From NCBI GenBank assembly GCA_015056915.1, contig SVFK01000001.1, positions 1 to 64,000 on the forward strand: a stretch of DNA of 64,000 nt, in the 5' to 3' direction. Origin of the DNA: Lachnospiraceae bacterium (GTDB lineage Bacteria; Bacillota; Clostridia; Lachnospirales; Lachnospiraceae). A program made the position numbers and the translations under genes. A model generated the notes under the pieces. The model ran no database searches and was not told the origin of the DNA. It worked only from the letters and a program-made list of their open reading frames with translations. Within the stretch, counting starts at the first letter, position 1. Every line of letters begins with the position of its first letter. Below are positions 8,733 to 18,088 of this stretch, piece after piece.

Positions 8733-8777
8733 CATTATGCCATATTATTCTCTATCCTATTACGTGCAGGCTTCATT

Positions 8778-10469
8778 TCACATGTCATTTTCCTTAAAAG
8801 CTCTTGCCTGTTCCTTCATCTCTCTTGCATTAGAAAGAGCCGCCGAAGTCAAAGTATCGCTTCCCAGCAATCTTGCAAGCTCAGCCATACTTTCCTCGTT
8901 CTCCATATACCGGATATCTGTAATAGTGGTAGCATCTGTACTGCTCTTTTCTATTACAAAATGCACATCAGCCATCGCCGCAATCTGGGGCAGATGAGTG
9001 ATACAGATTACCTGATGATTGCGTGCCACCATATCTAGCTGCTCTGATACCTTCCACGCAGTCTTACCACTGATGCCTGCATCAATCTCGTCGAAAATCA
9101 AGGTATCAATGTCATCCCTGCCTGCCAGTACTGTTTTAATAGCCAGCATAATCCTCGACAATTCACCACCACTTGCCACCTGACTTAAAGGCTTCATAGC
9201 TTCGCCGGGATTGGTAGAAATCAAAAATTCCACGTCATCATAGCCCTTCGCCGTAATAGACTGTCCGGGTCTCACTGCAATCTCAAATTCCACAGTAAGA
9301 AAATTAAGTTGAACCAGTGCCTCCTTCAATTTGGCAGACAGCAGTCCGGCATTTCTGCTTCGAATTGCAGAAAGAGCTTCACATGCCTGTTGCAGTTCTC
9401 CCTGCTTCACAGCAAGCTCTTTTTCCAGCTTCTGCATATAAGCATCATAATCTGCCAACTTTTCCAAAAGCTTTTGTCTGCTCTCACCATAGCGGATAAC
9501 AGCCTCCAGCGTGTTACCATATTTTCCCTTTAAATGATTAAGCAGATTTAATCTGTCCTCAACCACTTTAAAATCTTCTTCGTCAAATTCGCAATCACTC
9601 ATATATTCTGCCACATCATGATTATAATCGGCTAAAAGACTCTCAACCTCACTAAGCTGTTCTTCCAGCTGTTCCAGCCGGGAATCATACATTGTGATGC
9701 TCCGAAGCAATCTGACTGCCCTGCTCAACGCATTACCTGCTCCCGCATCCGATTCACTACCTGTATATTGATAGCTTTCTGCAAGAGCTTCTGTAATCTT
9801 CCTACTGTTGGACATCAGTCGATAACGCTGCTCCAGCTCCTCATCCTCACCGATTATCAATCGGGCTTCTTCTATCTCACGATATTCAAACTCAGCCAAC
9901 GCCTGCTCCTTTGCCTTGGCTTCTTCATCCATAGCTTCCTCATCTATGGTCTGGCGCAATGTATGGCATTGCTGATAAAGCTCTCCTACCCTTGCCGCAG
10001 GAGTCATAAATTCCTCTCCACAGTAGGAATCCAATATTTCCATGTGATTTTTCTTATGCAGTAAGGATTGATGCTCGTGTTGACCATGAATATCAATCAA
10101 CACCTCCGCCAATTCCTTAATCTGTCTGGTCGTCACAGTCTCACCGTTTATCCTGCAGACACTTTTTCCCACTTGCATCTTTCTGGTGATTATAATGGTG
10201 CCATCCTCTTCCACCGGAAGCTCCATATCGGTAAGCTTTTGCAATACCTTTGCATCCTGACTGTGAAATACCAGCTCTACTAAAGCGCTGTCAGCACCGC
10301 TACGCAGCATTTCCCGCTCGAATTTGCCGCCAAGTGCCAGATTCACAGAACCAATTAAAAGAGATTTGCCTGCACCCGTTTCTCCGGTCAGTATATTCAG
10401 GCCTCCTCTAAATTCTACCTCCGTCTCTTCCAGCAGTGCCAGATTTTTCACATGTAAACTTTGTAACAT
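8778..10469 (-). CDS. recN: DNA repair protein RecN
   Basis: 563 residues, the normal length. SMC-like ATPase: Walker A GETGAGKS near residue 30, a long central coiled coil (about 160-370, rich in E, L, K), signature VASGGELSRIMLAIK near 440 and Walker B LIFDEIDAGISG near 465. RecN holds broken DNA ends for recombinational repair. The start has AAGGAG 9 bases upstream. It is the last gene of the minus-strand cluster that starts at asp23, directly after argR, an order conserved in many Firmicutes. A hairpin follows its stop codon. Confidence 0.96.
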   Translation of the reverse strand: MLQSLHVKNLALLEETEVEFRGGLNILTGETGAGKSLLIGSVNLALGGKFEREMLRSGADSALVELVFHSQDAKVLQKLTDMELPVEEDGTIIITRKMQVGKSVCRINGETVTTRQIKELAEVLIDIHGQHEHQSLLHKKNHMEILDSYCGEEFMTPAARVGELYQQCHTLRQTIDEEAMDEEAKAKEQALAEFEYREIEEARLIIGEDEELEQRYRLMSNSRKITEALAESYQYTGSESDAGAGNALSRAVRLLRSITMYDSRLEQLEEQLSEVESLLADYNHDVAEYMSDCEFDEEDFKVVEDRLNLLNHLKGKYGNTLEAVIRYGESRQKLLEKLADYDAYMQKLEKELAVKQGELQQACEALSAIRSRNAGLLSAKLKEALVQLNFLTVEFEIAVRPGQSITAKGYDDVEFLISTNPGEAMKPLSQVASGGELSRIMLAIKTVLAGRDDIDTLIFDEIDAGISGKTAWKVSEQLDMVARNHQVICITHLPQIAAMADVHFVIEKSSTDATTITDIRYMENEESMAELARLLGSDTLTSAALSNAREMKEQARAFKENDM

Positions 10470-10528
10470 ACTATATCACTCCTTATGCACCTCTCCGATA
10501 CATAACCACATTCGTTTCTCTATTTCCC

Positions 10529-10981
10529 TTACTTTTCAATCATTACATGTAGCTTTTCCATCAGTACCTGTGTCTCCTCCACGGTTCTGACAGCTATCAT
10601 AATCGTATCATCTCCGGCGATACAGCCTACGACCTCTTGAAACTTCAAAGCATCTACGGCAGCAGCCACCGCCATTGCCATACCGGACACCGTCTTTAAT
10701 ACGAGAATATTCTGCGCCATATCCATGGATACAAATCCGTCACGGAGCACACGTATGTATTTGTCACCCATATGACTGTCGTCCTGCTTCAATACAACGT
10801 ATTTTTGCTTTCCATTACCGGTAGGTACCTTCGAAAGTTTCAACTCCCTGATATCACGAGATACGGTTGCCTGTGTCACAGAAAATCCGGCTGCCTTTAA
10901 ATAGCCTGCCAATTCCTCCTGCGTTTCCACATCATACTTCTTAATAATCTCCACAATCTTACGGTGTCTGATTTTTTTCAT
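10529..10981 (-). CDS. argR: Arginine repressor ArgR/AhrC
   Basis: 150 residues, normal size. The N-terminal winged helix-turn-helix (TQEELAGYLKAAGFSVTQATVSRD, in part) is followed by the C-terminal hexamerisation and arginine-binding domain, with GTVAGDDTI-like sequence represented here by GCIAGDDTIMIAVRT. It senses arginine and controls its synthesis and degradation. No arginine genes are nearby; its place between nadK and recN follows conserved gene order rather than function. Confidence 0.95.
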   Translation of the reverse strand: MKKIRHRKIVEIIKKYDVETQEELAGYLKAAGFSVTQATVSRDIRELKLSKVPTGNGKQKYVVLKQDDSHMGDKYIRVLRDGFVSMDMAQNILVLKTVSGMAMAVAAAVDALKFQEVVGCIAGDDTIMIAVRTVEETQVLMEKLHVMIEK

Positions 10982-11022
10982 ACTGGCGTTTCCTTTCTCT
11001 ATTCCCTCGTAGGTATCTGTTC

Positions 11023-11880
11023 CTAGAATTCACGCATTTTCTTATGTAATATCTCCAGAAAGCTCACCTGATTCAACTTAACAAATTCTGTGGTTTTATC
11101 TGATTTAGCAATACAAATACGATCACCTGCACGTAAAGCCACCTTATGGCTTCCGTCAAAATTAACCTCCACAGTCTGAAGTCTTCCTTCCCTTCCTACG
11201 GGTATTTCTATCTCAACCTCGTCCTCCGGGGACAATATAATGCTTCTTTGATTTAGTGTATGAGGACAGATTGGTGTCAGCATAATCAGCCTTGCTTTAG
11301 GTTCAATCAGGGGACCTCCCGCAGACAGATTATATCCGGTAGAACCGGTAGGCGTGGTAACAATCATACCATCCGCCGCATATTCATGTAAAAACTGTCC
11401 GTTTACATAGATGCTGTATTTAATAATTTGTAAGGAACCGCTTCTGGAGATAACAATATCATTCAGTGCCCAGCCTTCCTCCGCACTGCCGTCACTGTGT
11501 ATCACTTGTCCTCGCAACATCATACGGCTTTCCTTTTGATAGTCTTCGGCTATCAGTCTGTCCAAGGCTTCCTCCAGATTAGCCGGCTCAATCTCCGCCA
11601 TATAACCCATATTTCCCAGATTGACACCAATAATAGGAATGGACAGCTTCTTGACTTCCCTGGCCGCTTCCAACACAGTACCGTCACCACCCAGTACAAT
11701 CAGACAGTCTGCATCATACGGAATGTCCTCTGCTTCCTGCAAGGGCTCCTCCTTCCAGTCGGCATCCTTGATTTTCATAGTCACTTTTTGCCCTTTTGCT
11801 TCAAGGTAGCTACGAACCCGTTCCGTAATAATAAGCTCCTTGTCCTTATACTGATTGGTATAAATCAAAAAATGCTTCAT
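11023..11880 (-). CDS. nadK: NAD kinase
   Basis: 285 residues. Shows GGDGTVLEAAREV near residue 65 (the GGDG phosphate-binding motif), VNLGNMGYMAEI, and the NE/D-rich and GSTGYNLSAGGP segments typical of bacterial NAD kinases. It phosphorylates NAD to NADP in the cytoplasm. I start at the ATG at 11878-11880, with AGGAG 7 bases upstream; ten further in-frame codons upstream have no site and would overlap tlyA. It sits directly after tlyA and before argR. Confidence 0.95.
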   Translation of the reverse strand: MKHFLIYTNQYKDKELIITERVRSYLEAKGQKVTMKIKDADWKEEPLQEAEDIPYDADCLIVLGGDGTVLEAAREVKKLSIPIIGVNLGNMGYMAEIEPANLEEALDRLIAEDYQKESRMMLRGQVIHSDGSAEEGWALNDIVISRSGSLQIIKYSIYVNGQFLHEYAADGMIVTTPTGSTGYNLSAGGPLIEPKARLIMLTPICPHTLNQRSIILSPEDEVEIEIPVGREGRLQTVEVNFDGSHKVALRAGDRICIAKSDKTTEFVKLNQVSFLEILHKKMREF

Positions 11881-11915
11881 AGACACTCTCCTGCCGGTTA
11901 CCACTCTCACAAAAA

Positions 11916-12797
11916 CTAGATACTGTGCGAATTGCTTACTATCGCCTTTATCATATCATTCCAGTCCTCCGTGTAGGAAAGACCACTCTTCTCCTCAACA
12001 ATCTGCTTTAATTGCTCTTCCGCCTCGCGCTCGGTAATACTTCTTAGCATATCCTCAGGCTCTTTGTCCTTCCTGATGTGAAGCAGATATTCAATATTGC
12101 CCTCCGGTCCCTTGATGGGGGAATACTCTAAATGCAATACAGTAAAACCGATACTGTGAGCGTAATCAATAATTTTCCGAATAACCTCTTCATGAATTGC
12201 AGGCTCACGAACCACACCGTTCTTGCCAACCTTCTCTCTTCCCGCTTCAAACTGAGGCTTAATCAGACACACCATCTGGCCGCCCTCTTTTAGCAGATTT
12301 CTGGCCGGTATCAAAATCTTAGTCAAGGAGATAAAGGACACATCCACACTGGCAAAATCCAGATCATCCTGAATATCTTCCCGAACCATATAGCGGAAAT
12401 TAGTCTGTTCCATACAGACCACCCGCTCATCATTGCGTAGCTTCCACGCAAGCTGCCCATGACCAACGTCTACGGAATATACCTTTGCCGCACCATTTTG
12501 AAGCATGCAATCCGTAAAACCGCCTGTAGATGCACCAATATCCATACAAACACAATGGTCTAATTTGAATTTCCACTGTTCCATGGCCTTTTCCAGCTTT
12601 AAGCCACCACGACTTACGTATTTTAAACTACTTCCTCTGACCTCAAGCTGTATTTTGCTCACATCAAAGGAGGTTCCTGCCTTGTCCTCCTTCTGCCCAT
12701 TGACATAGACATTGCCGGACATAATAATCGCCTTTGCCTTCTCCCGTGAGGGGGCATAACCCATATTTACCAAAATGACATCCAAACGTTCCTTCAT
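11916..12797 (-). CDS. tlyA: TlyA-family 2'-O-methyltransferase / hemolysin A homologue
   Basis: 293 residues. An N-terminal S4 RNA-binding domain (AKAIIMSGNVYVNGQ) is followed by an FtsJ-type methyltransferase domain whose SAM motif reads VCMDIGASTGGFTDCML near residue 85. TlyA proteins methylate rRNA in mycobacteria; the same activity here is inferred. The start at 12795-12797 is chosen because MKERLDVILV aligns with the usual family start; an ATG ten codons earlier (12827) is possible, and neither has a strong ribosome-binding site. It lies between dxs and nadK, its normal neighbours in Clostridia. Confidence 0.9.
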   Translation of the reverse strand: MKERLDVILVNMGYAPSREKAKAIIMSGNVYVNGQKEDKAGTSFDVSKIQLEVRGSSLKYVSRGGLKLEKAMEQWKFKLDHCVCMDIGASTGGFTDCMLQNGAAKVYSVDVGHGQLAWKLRNDERVVCMEQTNFRYMVREDIQDDLDFASVDVSFISLTKILIPARNLLKEGGQMVCLIKPQFEAGREKVGKNGVVREPAIHEEVIRKIIDYAHSIGFTVLHLEYSPIKGPEGNIEYLLHIRKDKEPEDMLRSITEREAEEQLKQIVEEKSGLSYTEDWNDMIKAIVSNSHSI

Positions 12798-12848
12798 GTT
12801 CTGCTTTTGCCTTTCGCATTCCTTCATTTCTTGCTGCTGAATCAGTTT

Positions 12849-14711
12849 TTATGCCTTTGATAATTTGTCGCAAATTCTGTTGACAATACTGTCTGCATCA
12901 ATACCGATTTCCTTCTTTAACAATTCCACATTGCCATGCTCTACATAAGCATCCGGAATACTGATATTCAGATACATATTCTGCTTACCATGAGCATTCA
13001 GGCAAGCAAGCACCTTTTCACCATAGCCACCGCAGGCAACATTTTCCTCCATGGTAACAATCAGTCTATGATTGTCACATGCACTAAGCACCGACTCCTC
13101 ATCAATGGGTTTTACAAAACGTGCATTAATAAGGCTGACCTGATGTCCCATCTCCTTTAGCTTATCCCTGACTGCCTCTGCAGTTTTCACCATACTTCCC
13201 ACCGCAAAAAGGGCAATTTCCTCTTCACGGTAAATCCATTCCGCCCTTCCTAAAACAACCGGCTCACGGAATTCTGCCAGACCTGCATAGGCGTTGCCTC
13301 GCGGATAACGTATCGCAATCGGACCATTAAAATCCACTGCAAACTTCATCATATCCGAAAGCTCCCATTTATTCTTGGGTGCACATACATGCATATTGGG
13401 AATACCTGTCAGATAGGTATAATCGAAAATACCCTGGTGAGTCTCGCCGTCGCTGCCTACCAGACCGGCTCTGTCAATGGCAAATATCACCGGCAGATTC
13501 TGGATACAAACATCGTGTAGTATCTGATCATAGGCTCTTTGCAGAAAGGAAGAATATACCGCAACGATAGGCTTTAAGCCTCCTGCCGCCAAACCGGCTG
13601 CAAAGGTTACTGCATGCTCCTCCGCAATTCCCACATCAAAAAATCGTTCCGGGTACATATTATGAAAACGTTTCAAGCCTGTACCGTCCGGCATAGCGGC
13701 GGTAATAGCTACGATTCTCTTATCACGCTGTCCCAGCTTGCACATAACCGTGGAAAAAACGTCTGTATAATTTGCCACGTTTCTGGGATGGGAAGGCAAT
13801 CCTGTCTCAATATCATAGGGCTCTGCACCATGAAATCTTGCAGGATGTCGCTCTGCCGGTGCAAATCCTTTCCCCTTCTGTGTCAATGCATGAATCAATA
13901 CAGGGCCTTTTACGCGCTGTGCTTCCTTGATTACATTTACAAGCCCCTCTATATTATGACCGTCCACAGGTCCCAAATAGGTAATGCCCATATCTTCAAA
14001 GAACATGCCGGGAATCACCAGCTGTTTAAAGCTACTCTTGGCACGGCGTAAACGGTTTACCATATTATCGCCACGTTTTGTTCCCCGCAATGCATTATAT
14101 ATGCCTTCTTTAAAATCAAGATAGCTTGTGGCAGTTCGGATATTATTCAGATATTTGGACACACCACCCACGTTTTCAGAAATAGACATATTGTTGTCAT
14201 TTAACACAACAATAAAATTTGTATCCAGCTTTGCTGCATTGTTTAATGCTTCATAAGCCATTCCACCGGTCAGGGAACCATCTCCTATTACCGATACAAT
14301 GGTATTTTTTTCACCCTTAATATCTCTCGCTTTTACCAGACCCAGACCCGCAGATATAGAGGTAGAGCTATGACCTGTGTCAAAAGCATCAAAATCGCTT
14401 TCCTTCCTTTTCGGGAAACCGCTCATTCCACGAAACTGGCGCAGCATATCAAAGCCGTCCTTTCGTCCGGTCAACAGCTTATGGGTATAGGATTGATGTC
14501 CCACATCCCATATGATTTTGTCCTCTGGCAGATTTAATGCCAGATGCAATGCCATCGTCAGTTCTACTGCTCCCAAATTTGACCCTAAATGTCCACCCGT
14601 TACACTGATTTTTTCAATCAAAAACTGCCTGATTTCCTGTGCCAACTCAGCATAATCTGCTTTGTCTATTTTCTTTATGTCATTTGCGTTTTCGATTCTT
14701 TCCAATAACAT
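12849..14711 (-). CDS. dxs: 1-deoxy-D-xylulose-5-phosphate synthase
   Basis: 620 residues, full length. Condenses pyruvate and glyceraldehyde 3-phosphate, the first step of the MEP isoprenoid pathway. Thiamine pyrophosphate site: GDGSLTGGMAYEALNNA (about 150-166) with LNDNNMSIS; family signature FDTGHSSTSISAGLG; C-terminal transketolase domain with GIAEEHAVTFAAGLA and DRAGLVGSDGETHQG. GAGGAAAA precedes the ATG. The adjacent upstream gene ispA uses pathway products, so the pair is also functionally linked. Confidence 0.97.
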   Translation of the reverse strand: MLLERIENANDIKKIDKADYAELAQEIRQFLIEKISVTGGHLGSNLGAVELTMALHLALNLPEDKIIWDVGHQSYTHKLLTGRKDGFDMLRQFRGMSGFPKRKESDFDAFDTGHSSTSISAGLGLVKARDIKGEKNTIVSVIGDGSLTGGMAYEALNNAAKLDTNFIVVLNDNNMSISENVGGVSKYLNNIRTATSYLDFKEGIYNALRGTKRGDNMVNRLRRAKSSFKQLVIPGMFFEDMGITYLGPVDGHNIEGLVNVIKEAQRVKGPVLIHALTQKGKGFAPAERHPARFHGAEPYDIETGLPSHPRNVANYTDVFSTVMCKLGQRDKRIVAITAAMPDGTGLKRFHNMYPERFFDVGIAEEHAVTFAAGLAAGGLKPIVAVYSSFLQRAYDQILHDVCIQNLPVIFAIDRAGLVGSDGETHQGIFDYTYLTGIPNMHVCAPKNKWELSDMMKFAVDFNGPIAIRYPRGNAYAGLAEFREPVVLGRAEWIYREEEIALFAVGSMVKTAEAVRDKLKEMGHQVSLINARFVKPIDEESVLSACDNHRLIVTMEENVACGGYGEKVLACLNAHGKQNMYLNISIPDAYVEHGNVELLKKEIGIDADSIVNRICDKLSKA

Positions 14712-14801
14712 ACGCTTTTCCTCTTATTACTTTCCCGTCGTACCAAATCTGTCAAAACTCTTCCAATCCGACTTTTTCAATCCATTCGTATTGTCGAGTA
14801 A

Positions 14802-15725
14802 TCAGCTTCTGCGATGAATCAGCTGAAGAATTAACGTCTCTAAAAACTCATGGTCTCCATCAAAGCTGTTTAAAATTTCTACAGCTTCCTTTGAAAGTGC
14901 AGCAACAGCTGCTTTAGACTGCTCCAAGCCGTTTATGGTTACATAGGTCTGCTTGTTGTTTTGGGCATCACTGCCCACCATTTTTCCAAGCTCCTTGCTG
15001 TCACCCTCCACATCAAGGATATCATCCTGAATTTGGAAAGCAATACCGATATTATATGCACATTTTTCTACTGCTTCCAATTCAGCCTCACCGGCTCCCG
15101 CCAGCACAGCACCAATCATCATAGCCGCCTGAATCAAGGCTGCAGTCTTATGCTCATGTATAAACAGAATCTGCTCTTCCCGAACAGCTTCCTTTTGCTC
15201 CTCCGCCTCAATATCTGCAGTCTGACCGCCAATCATTCCGTAAATACCGGCTTTTCTACCAAGAAGCTTTAACGCCTCAACCACTGCCAGCATACGCTCC
15301 GGTGTCATCCGCTCTCCTTCACATACAGAAAAAGCCTGTAATGCTGTCTCAAAAGCATAATTCAACAAACCGTCCCCTGCCAGAATACCGAATGCTTCGC
15401 CATAAACAGACCATGTGGTTTTGCGACCGCGACGATATTCGTCATTATCCATGGACGGCAAATCGTCATGTACTAGAGAATATGTATGAATCATCTCGAT
15501 AGCTGCCATAAAGGGCTCAACAATTTTTCCGTTGCCACCAAACAGCGTAAAGCACTCCTGCATCAGCATAGGGCGCAATCTCTTGCCTCCTGCCAGAATA
15601 CTGTAATTCATGGCCTCTATTACTGTTTTCTGATAGCCTGCTTCCTCCGGGAGATATATTACCAAAATTTGCTCAATATCAGCTGTTTTCTGTTTTAATG
15701 TTCTTTGAAATTCCTGTGTTTCCAT
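14802..15725 (-). CDS. ispA: Polyprenyl (farnesyl) diphosphate synthase
   Basis: 307 residues. Carries both aspartate-rich motifs of trans-prenyltransferases: HDDLPSMDND near residue 88 and QDDILD near 230, plus LAGGKRLRPML at about 50. The residues before the first motif fit a short-chain (C15) synthase, which supplies undecaprenyl and other isoprenoid precursors. AAGGAG lies just before the ATG. It sits between xseB and dxs, as in many Firmicutes. Confidence 0.95.
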   Translation of the reverse strand: METQEFQRTLKQKTADIEQILVIYLPEEAGYQKTVIEAMNYSILAGGKRLRPMLMQECFTLFGGNGKIVEPFMAAIEMIHTYSLVHDDLPSMDNDEYRRGRKTTWSVYGEAFGILAGDGLLNYAFETALQAFSVCEGERMTPERMLAVVEALKLLGRKAGIYGMIGGQTADIEAEEQKEAVREEQILFIHEHKTAALIQAAMMIGAVLAGAGEAELEAVEKCAYNIGIAFQIQDDILDVEGDSKELGKMVGSDAQNNKQTYVTINGLEQSKAAVAALSKEAVEILNSFDGDHEFLETLILQLIHRRS

Positions 15726-15737
15726 GTCCGCTCCTTT

Positions 15738-15953
15738 TTAAAGCTCTTCTAACTCTCCCTGCGCACTGAGCTTTAACACCTTTTTCTCCACTCGATCTAT
15801 CTGTTCATTGCATTCTTTTAAAATATTCATCCCTTTACTGTACGCAGCAAACGCTTCCTCAAGAGAAATATCCTCTGCTTCCAGCTGCTCTAACAATGCA
15901 TCCAGTCTTTCAAAATTTTCTTCAAGGCTGTGTTGATTTTCCTGCTTTGTCAT
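15738..15953 (-). CDS. xseB: Exodeoxyribonuclease VII small subunit
   Basis: 71 residues; FERLDALLEQLEAEDISLEEAF and the following YSKGMNILKECNEQI match the two-helix small subunit, which decorates the coiled coil of XseA. The start overlaps the end of xseA by 32 bases, indicating translational coupling of the two subunits. Confidence 0.95.
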   Translation of the reverse strand: MTKQENQHSLEENFERLDALLEQLEAEDISLEEAFAAYSKGMNILKECNEQIDRVEKKVLKLSAQGELEEL

Positions 15954-17103
15954 ATATGCCTCCTATTGTGGTTACCGTCGTACCGATGATACCGTCCCGT
16001 ACCCGGATAGTCAACTCCTGTCCCACCGAAGCTTGTGCGACGGAACGGATATTTTGTCCTTTTGAATCCTCCACATAAGAAAAACCACTGTTTAGTTTTT
16101 CCAAGGGAGACAATCCCTTTAATCTTTCTATATAGAGAGCAAGCTCGTGATGCTTTCGGTCAAGAAGCGTACGCATTCGCTCCTGCAATCGCTCCTCTAA
16201 CTGCATGCTAAGCATTTTCTTTTCACGTAATCGATTGATAGGGCTTAGATACTTCAGTCCGGTCTCATAATGCCGTGTTCTTTCACGCGCATCCTGAATA
16301 CGTCTCTGCATCCGCTCAGTCAATCCCTTTCCGTAATCTGCAATATCATCCAGAATCTCGCGGATATCCGTCACCGCAAGTTCTGCCGCCGCCGACGGTG
16401 TTGGTGCTCGCAAATCAGAAACGTAATCAATAATGGTAGTGTCTGTTTCGTGTCCTACCGCAGAAATAATCGGGGTAGAACAATCGAAAACCGCCTGGGC
16501 AACAATACGCTCATTAAAGGCCCATAAATCTTCCATAGAGCCACCGCCTCTGCCCACAATTATCACGTCCACCTGCTGTCGCTCTAAGGCGCGGATACCG
16601 TTTACAATACTCTCCGCTGCGGCCTCGCCTTGTACAATGGCCGGATAGAGAATAATCTGCACATAAGGATTACGTCTGCCGGCAATCTGAATAATATCAC
16701 GCACGGCTGCACCGGTATCGGCAGTCACTACCCCCAGTGTTTTAATATATTTCGGAATCGGCTGCTTATATTCCTGAGCAAACATACCCAGTTCCGCAAG
16801 CTCACGTTTTAATTGTTCAAACTTCTCATAGAGAAGTCCCGCTCCATCCAATACAATCTGCTTGGCATAGAGCTGATACTTGCCGTCCCTTTCATATACG
16901 TCCACCATGCCGCCTACAACCACCTGCTGGCCTTCAGCCAAACGAAAAGAAAGACCCGCTCGGTTCCCTGCAAACATTACACAGTTTATGGTGCCCTTAG
17001 GGTCCTTTAAAGTAAAATAAATATGTCCAGAAGAATGATATTTGCAGTTGCTCACTTCGCCTTTAACGAAAAGCCCCTGCAAAAGATAATCCTGCGTGAA
17101 CAT
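15922..17103 (-). CDS. xseA: Exodeoxyribonuclease VII large subunit
   Basis: From the first standard start codon the protein has 393 residues: an N-terminal OB fold (VKGEVSNCKYHSSGHIYFTL), the catalytic domain (GVVTADTGAAVRDI, IIVGRGGGSMEDLWAFN, SAVGHETDTTIIDY) and a C-terminal coiled coil that binds XseB. The enzyme degrades single-stranded DNA from both ends. Homology clearly continues upstream: the 16 preceding in-frame codons read RNIYTVGQLNAYIKN, the conserved family N-terminus. No ATG, GTG or TTG occurs between 17103 and an in-frame TGA at 17158-17160; the codon at the expected start is ATT (17149-17151). The true protein probably starts there, or the gene carries a start-region mutation. 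It follows nusB closely. Confidence 0.9.
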   Translation of the reverse strand: MFTQDYLLQGLFVKGEVSNCKYHSSGHIYFTLKDPKGTINCVMFAGNRAGLSFRLAEGQQVVVGGMVDVYERDGKYQLYAKQIVLDGAGLLYEKFEQLKRELAELGMFAQEYKQPIPKYIKTLGVVTADTGAAVRDIIQIAGRRNPYVQIILYPAIVQGEAAAESIVNGIRALERQQVDVIIVGRGGGSMEDLWAFNERIVAQAVFDCSTPIISAVGHETDTTIIDYVSDLRAPTPSAAAELAVTDIREILDDIADYGKGLTERMQRRIQDARERTRHYETGLKYLSPINRLREKKMLSMQLEERLQERMRTLLDRKHHELALYIERLKGLSPLEKLNSGFSYVEDSKGQNIRSVAQASVGQELTIRVRDGIIGTTVTTIGGIYDKAGKSTQP

Positions 17104-17176
17104 ATTTTTGATATAAGCATTTAATTGTCCAACGGTATATATATTTCTAATGCTGACTCACATGCCTTTCTACAAA

Positions 17177-17587
17177 CTACTTTGCAAGCTTGATAATCTT
17201 GCCTAAAATAGCATTCACAAACCCACCGGAGGTCTCCTGTCCATACTTTTTGGCAATTTCTACTGCCTCATTAATAGCTACACTTCCGGGAATTTCATCG
17301 TCATATATAATTTCGTATGCAGCAAGGCGAAGAATCGTAAGCTCCACCTTTCCCATGCGGGCAGTATCCCAGCCCTCCGTATTATCATCCAATAACTTAT
17401 CAAGCTCCGGAATCTTTTCCTGAATCATAGCGACTCTTTCGGAAATATAATCCACGTCCTTTCGATATGTTATCTCTTCATTGTCTTCCATGAAAAGTTT
17501 TATCTGCTCCGGCATATCCTCCGGCGTATTAAACTCCACACGGAATAAGAGCTTGAAAACCTGTTCTCTCTGCTCGTGTCGTCCCAT
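17177..17587 (-). CDS. nusB: Transcription antitermination factor NusB
   Basis: 136 residues, all-helical. MGRHEQREQVFKLLFRVEF and the C-terminal AAYEIIYDDEIPGSVAINEA are family signatures. NusB binds boxA RNA with NusE and helps rRNA transcription antitermination. It is the second gene of the cluster started by asp23. Confidence 0.96.
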   Translation of the reverse strand: MGRHEQREQVFKLLFRVEFNTPEDMPEQIKLFMEDNEEITYRKDVDYISERVAMIQEKIPELDKLLDDNTEGWDTARMGKVELTILRLAAYEIIYDDEIPGSVAINEAVEIAKKYGQETSGGFVNAILGKIIKLAK

Positions 17588-17608
17588 AGTTATATCCTAT
17601 TTATCCTT

Positions 17609-17995
17609 TTATTTGTCCTTTTTCATATTTACACCGGCAATACGAATATTCACATCCGTACAATTCAGTCCGGTCATGTTTTCAACAGCGGTCTTTACCT
17701 TCTGCTGCACCTTCTGACAGGTAGCCGGAATATTGTAACCATACTCCATGGTTACTGCCAAATCAACCGTCACATTGTTCTCCAGTATATCTACCTTGAC
17801 ACCCTTGGTCAGGTTCTTCACACCCACCTTACTCATCAGTTCATTGGTAATATTGCCCGCCATTGCACTGACACCTTCGATTTCTGTAGCGGCAAGGGAA
17901 GCAATCATTGCTACCACGTCATCTGCAATCTGTACTGCACCAATGCTGTCATCCTCTTTTAAAATAACGGTGTTCTTATCTATTTCTCTTTCCAT
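17609..17995 (-). CDS. Asp23/Gls24 family envelope-stress protein
   Basis: 128 residues; the DUF322 fold is visible in GAVQIADDVVAMIASLAATE and VAVTMEYGYNIPATCQKVQ (first residue approximate). Members are abundant membrane-associated proteins linked to cell-envelope homeostasis. It is the first gene of the cluster: a good promoter (18060-18088) lies just upstream and AGGAGG precedes the ATG. This asp23-nusB-xseA order is common in Clostridia. Confidence 0.92.
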   Translation of the reverse strand: MEREIDKNTVILKEDDSIGAVQIADDVVAMIASLAATEIEGVSAMAGNITNELMSKVGVKNLTKGVKVDILENNVTVDLAVTMEYGYNIPATCQKVQQKVKTAVENMTGLNCTDVNIRIAGVNMKKDK

Positions 17996-18059
17996 TTTCT
18001 ATCCTCCTGCACATTTCGGAACATGACCGTATCGTTCACCAATATTTACTATAACAAAT

Positions 18060-18088
18060 AGTATACCAAATTACTACTAATTTGTCAC
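18060..18088 (-). promoter_or_regulatory. Sigma-A promoter of the asp23-recN cluster
   Basis: Minus strand: GTGACA (18083-18088), 17-base spacer, extended -10 TGGTATACT (hexamer 18060-18065). The -35 overlaps the last codons of the upstream lipoprotein gene. About 65 bases of leader precede asp23. Confidence 0.7.

Noticed and set aside
13614-14051. Plus-strand open frame of 145 codons opposite dxs
   Set aside because: Antisense to the conserved Dxs sequence and without a start signal.
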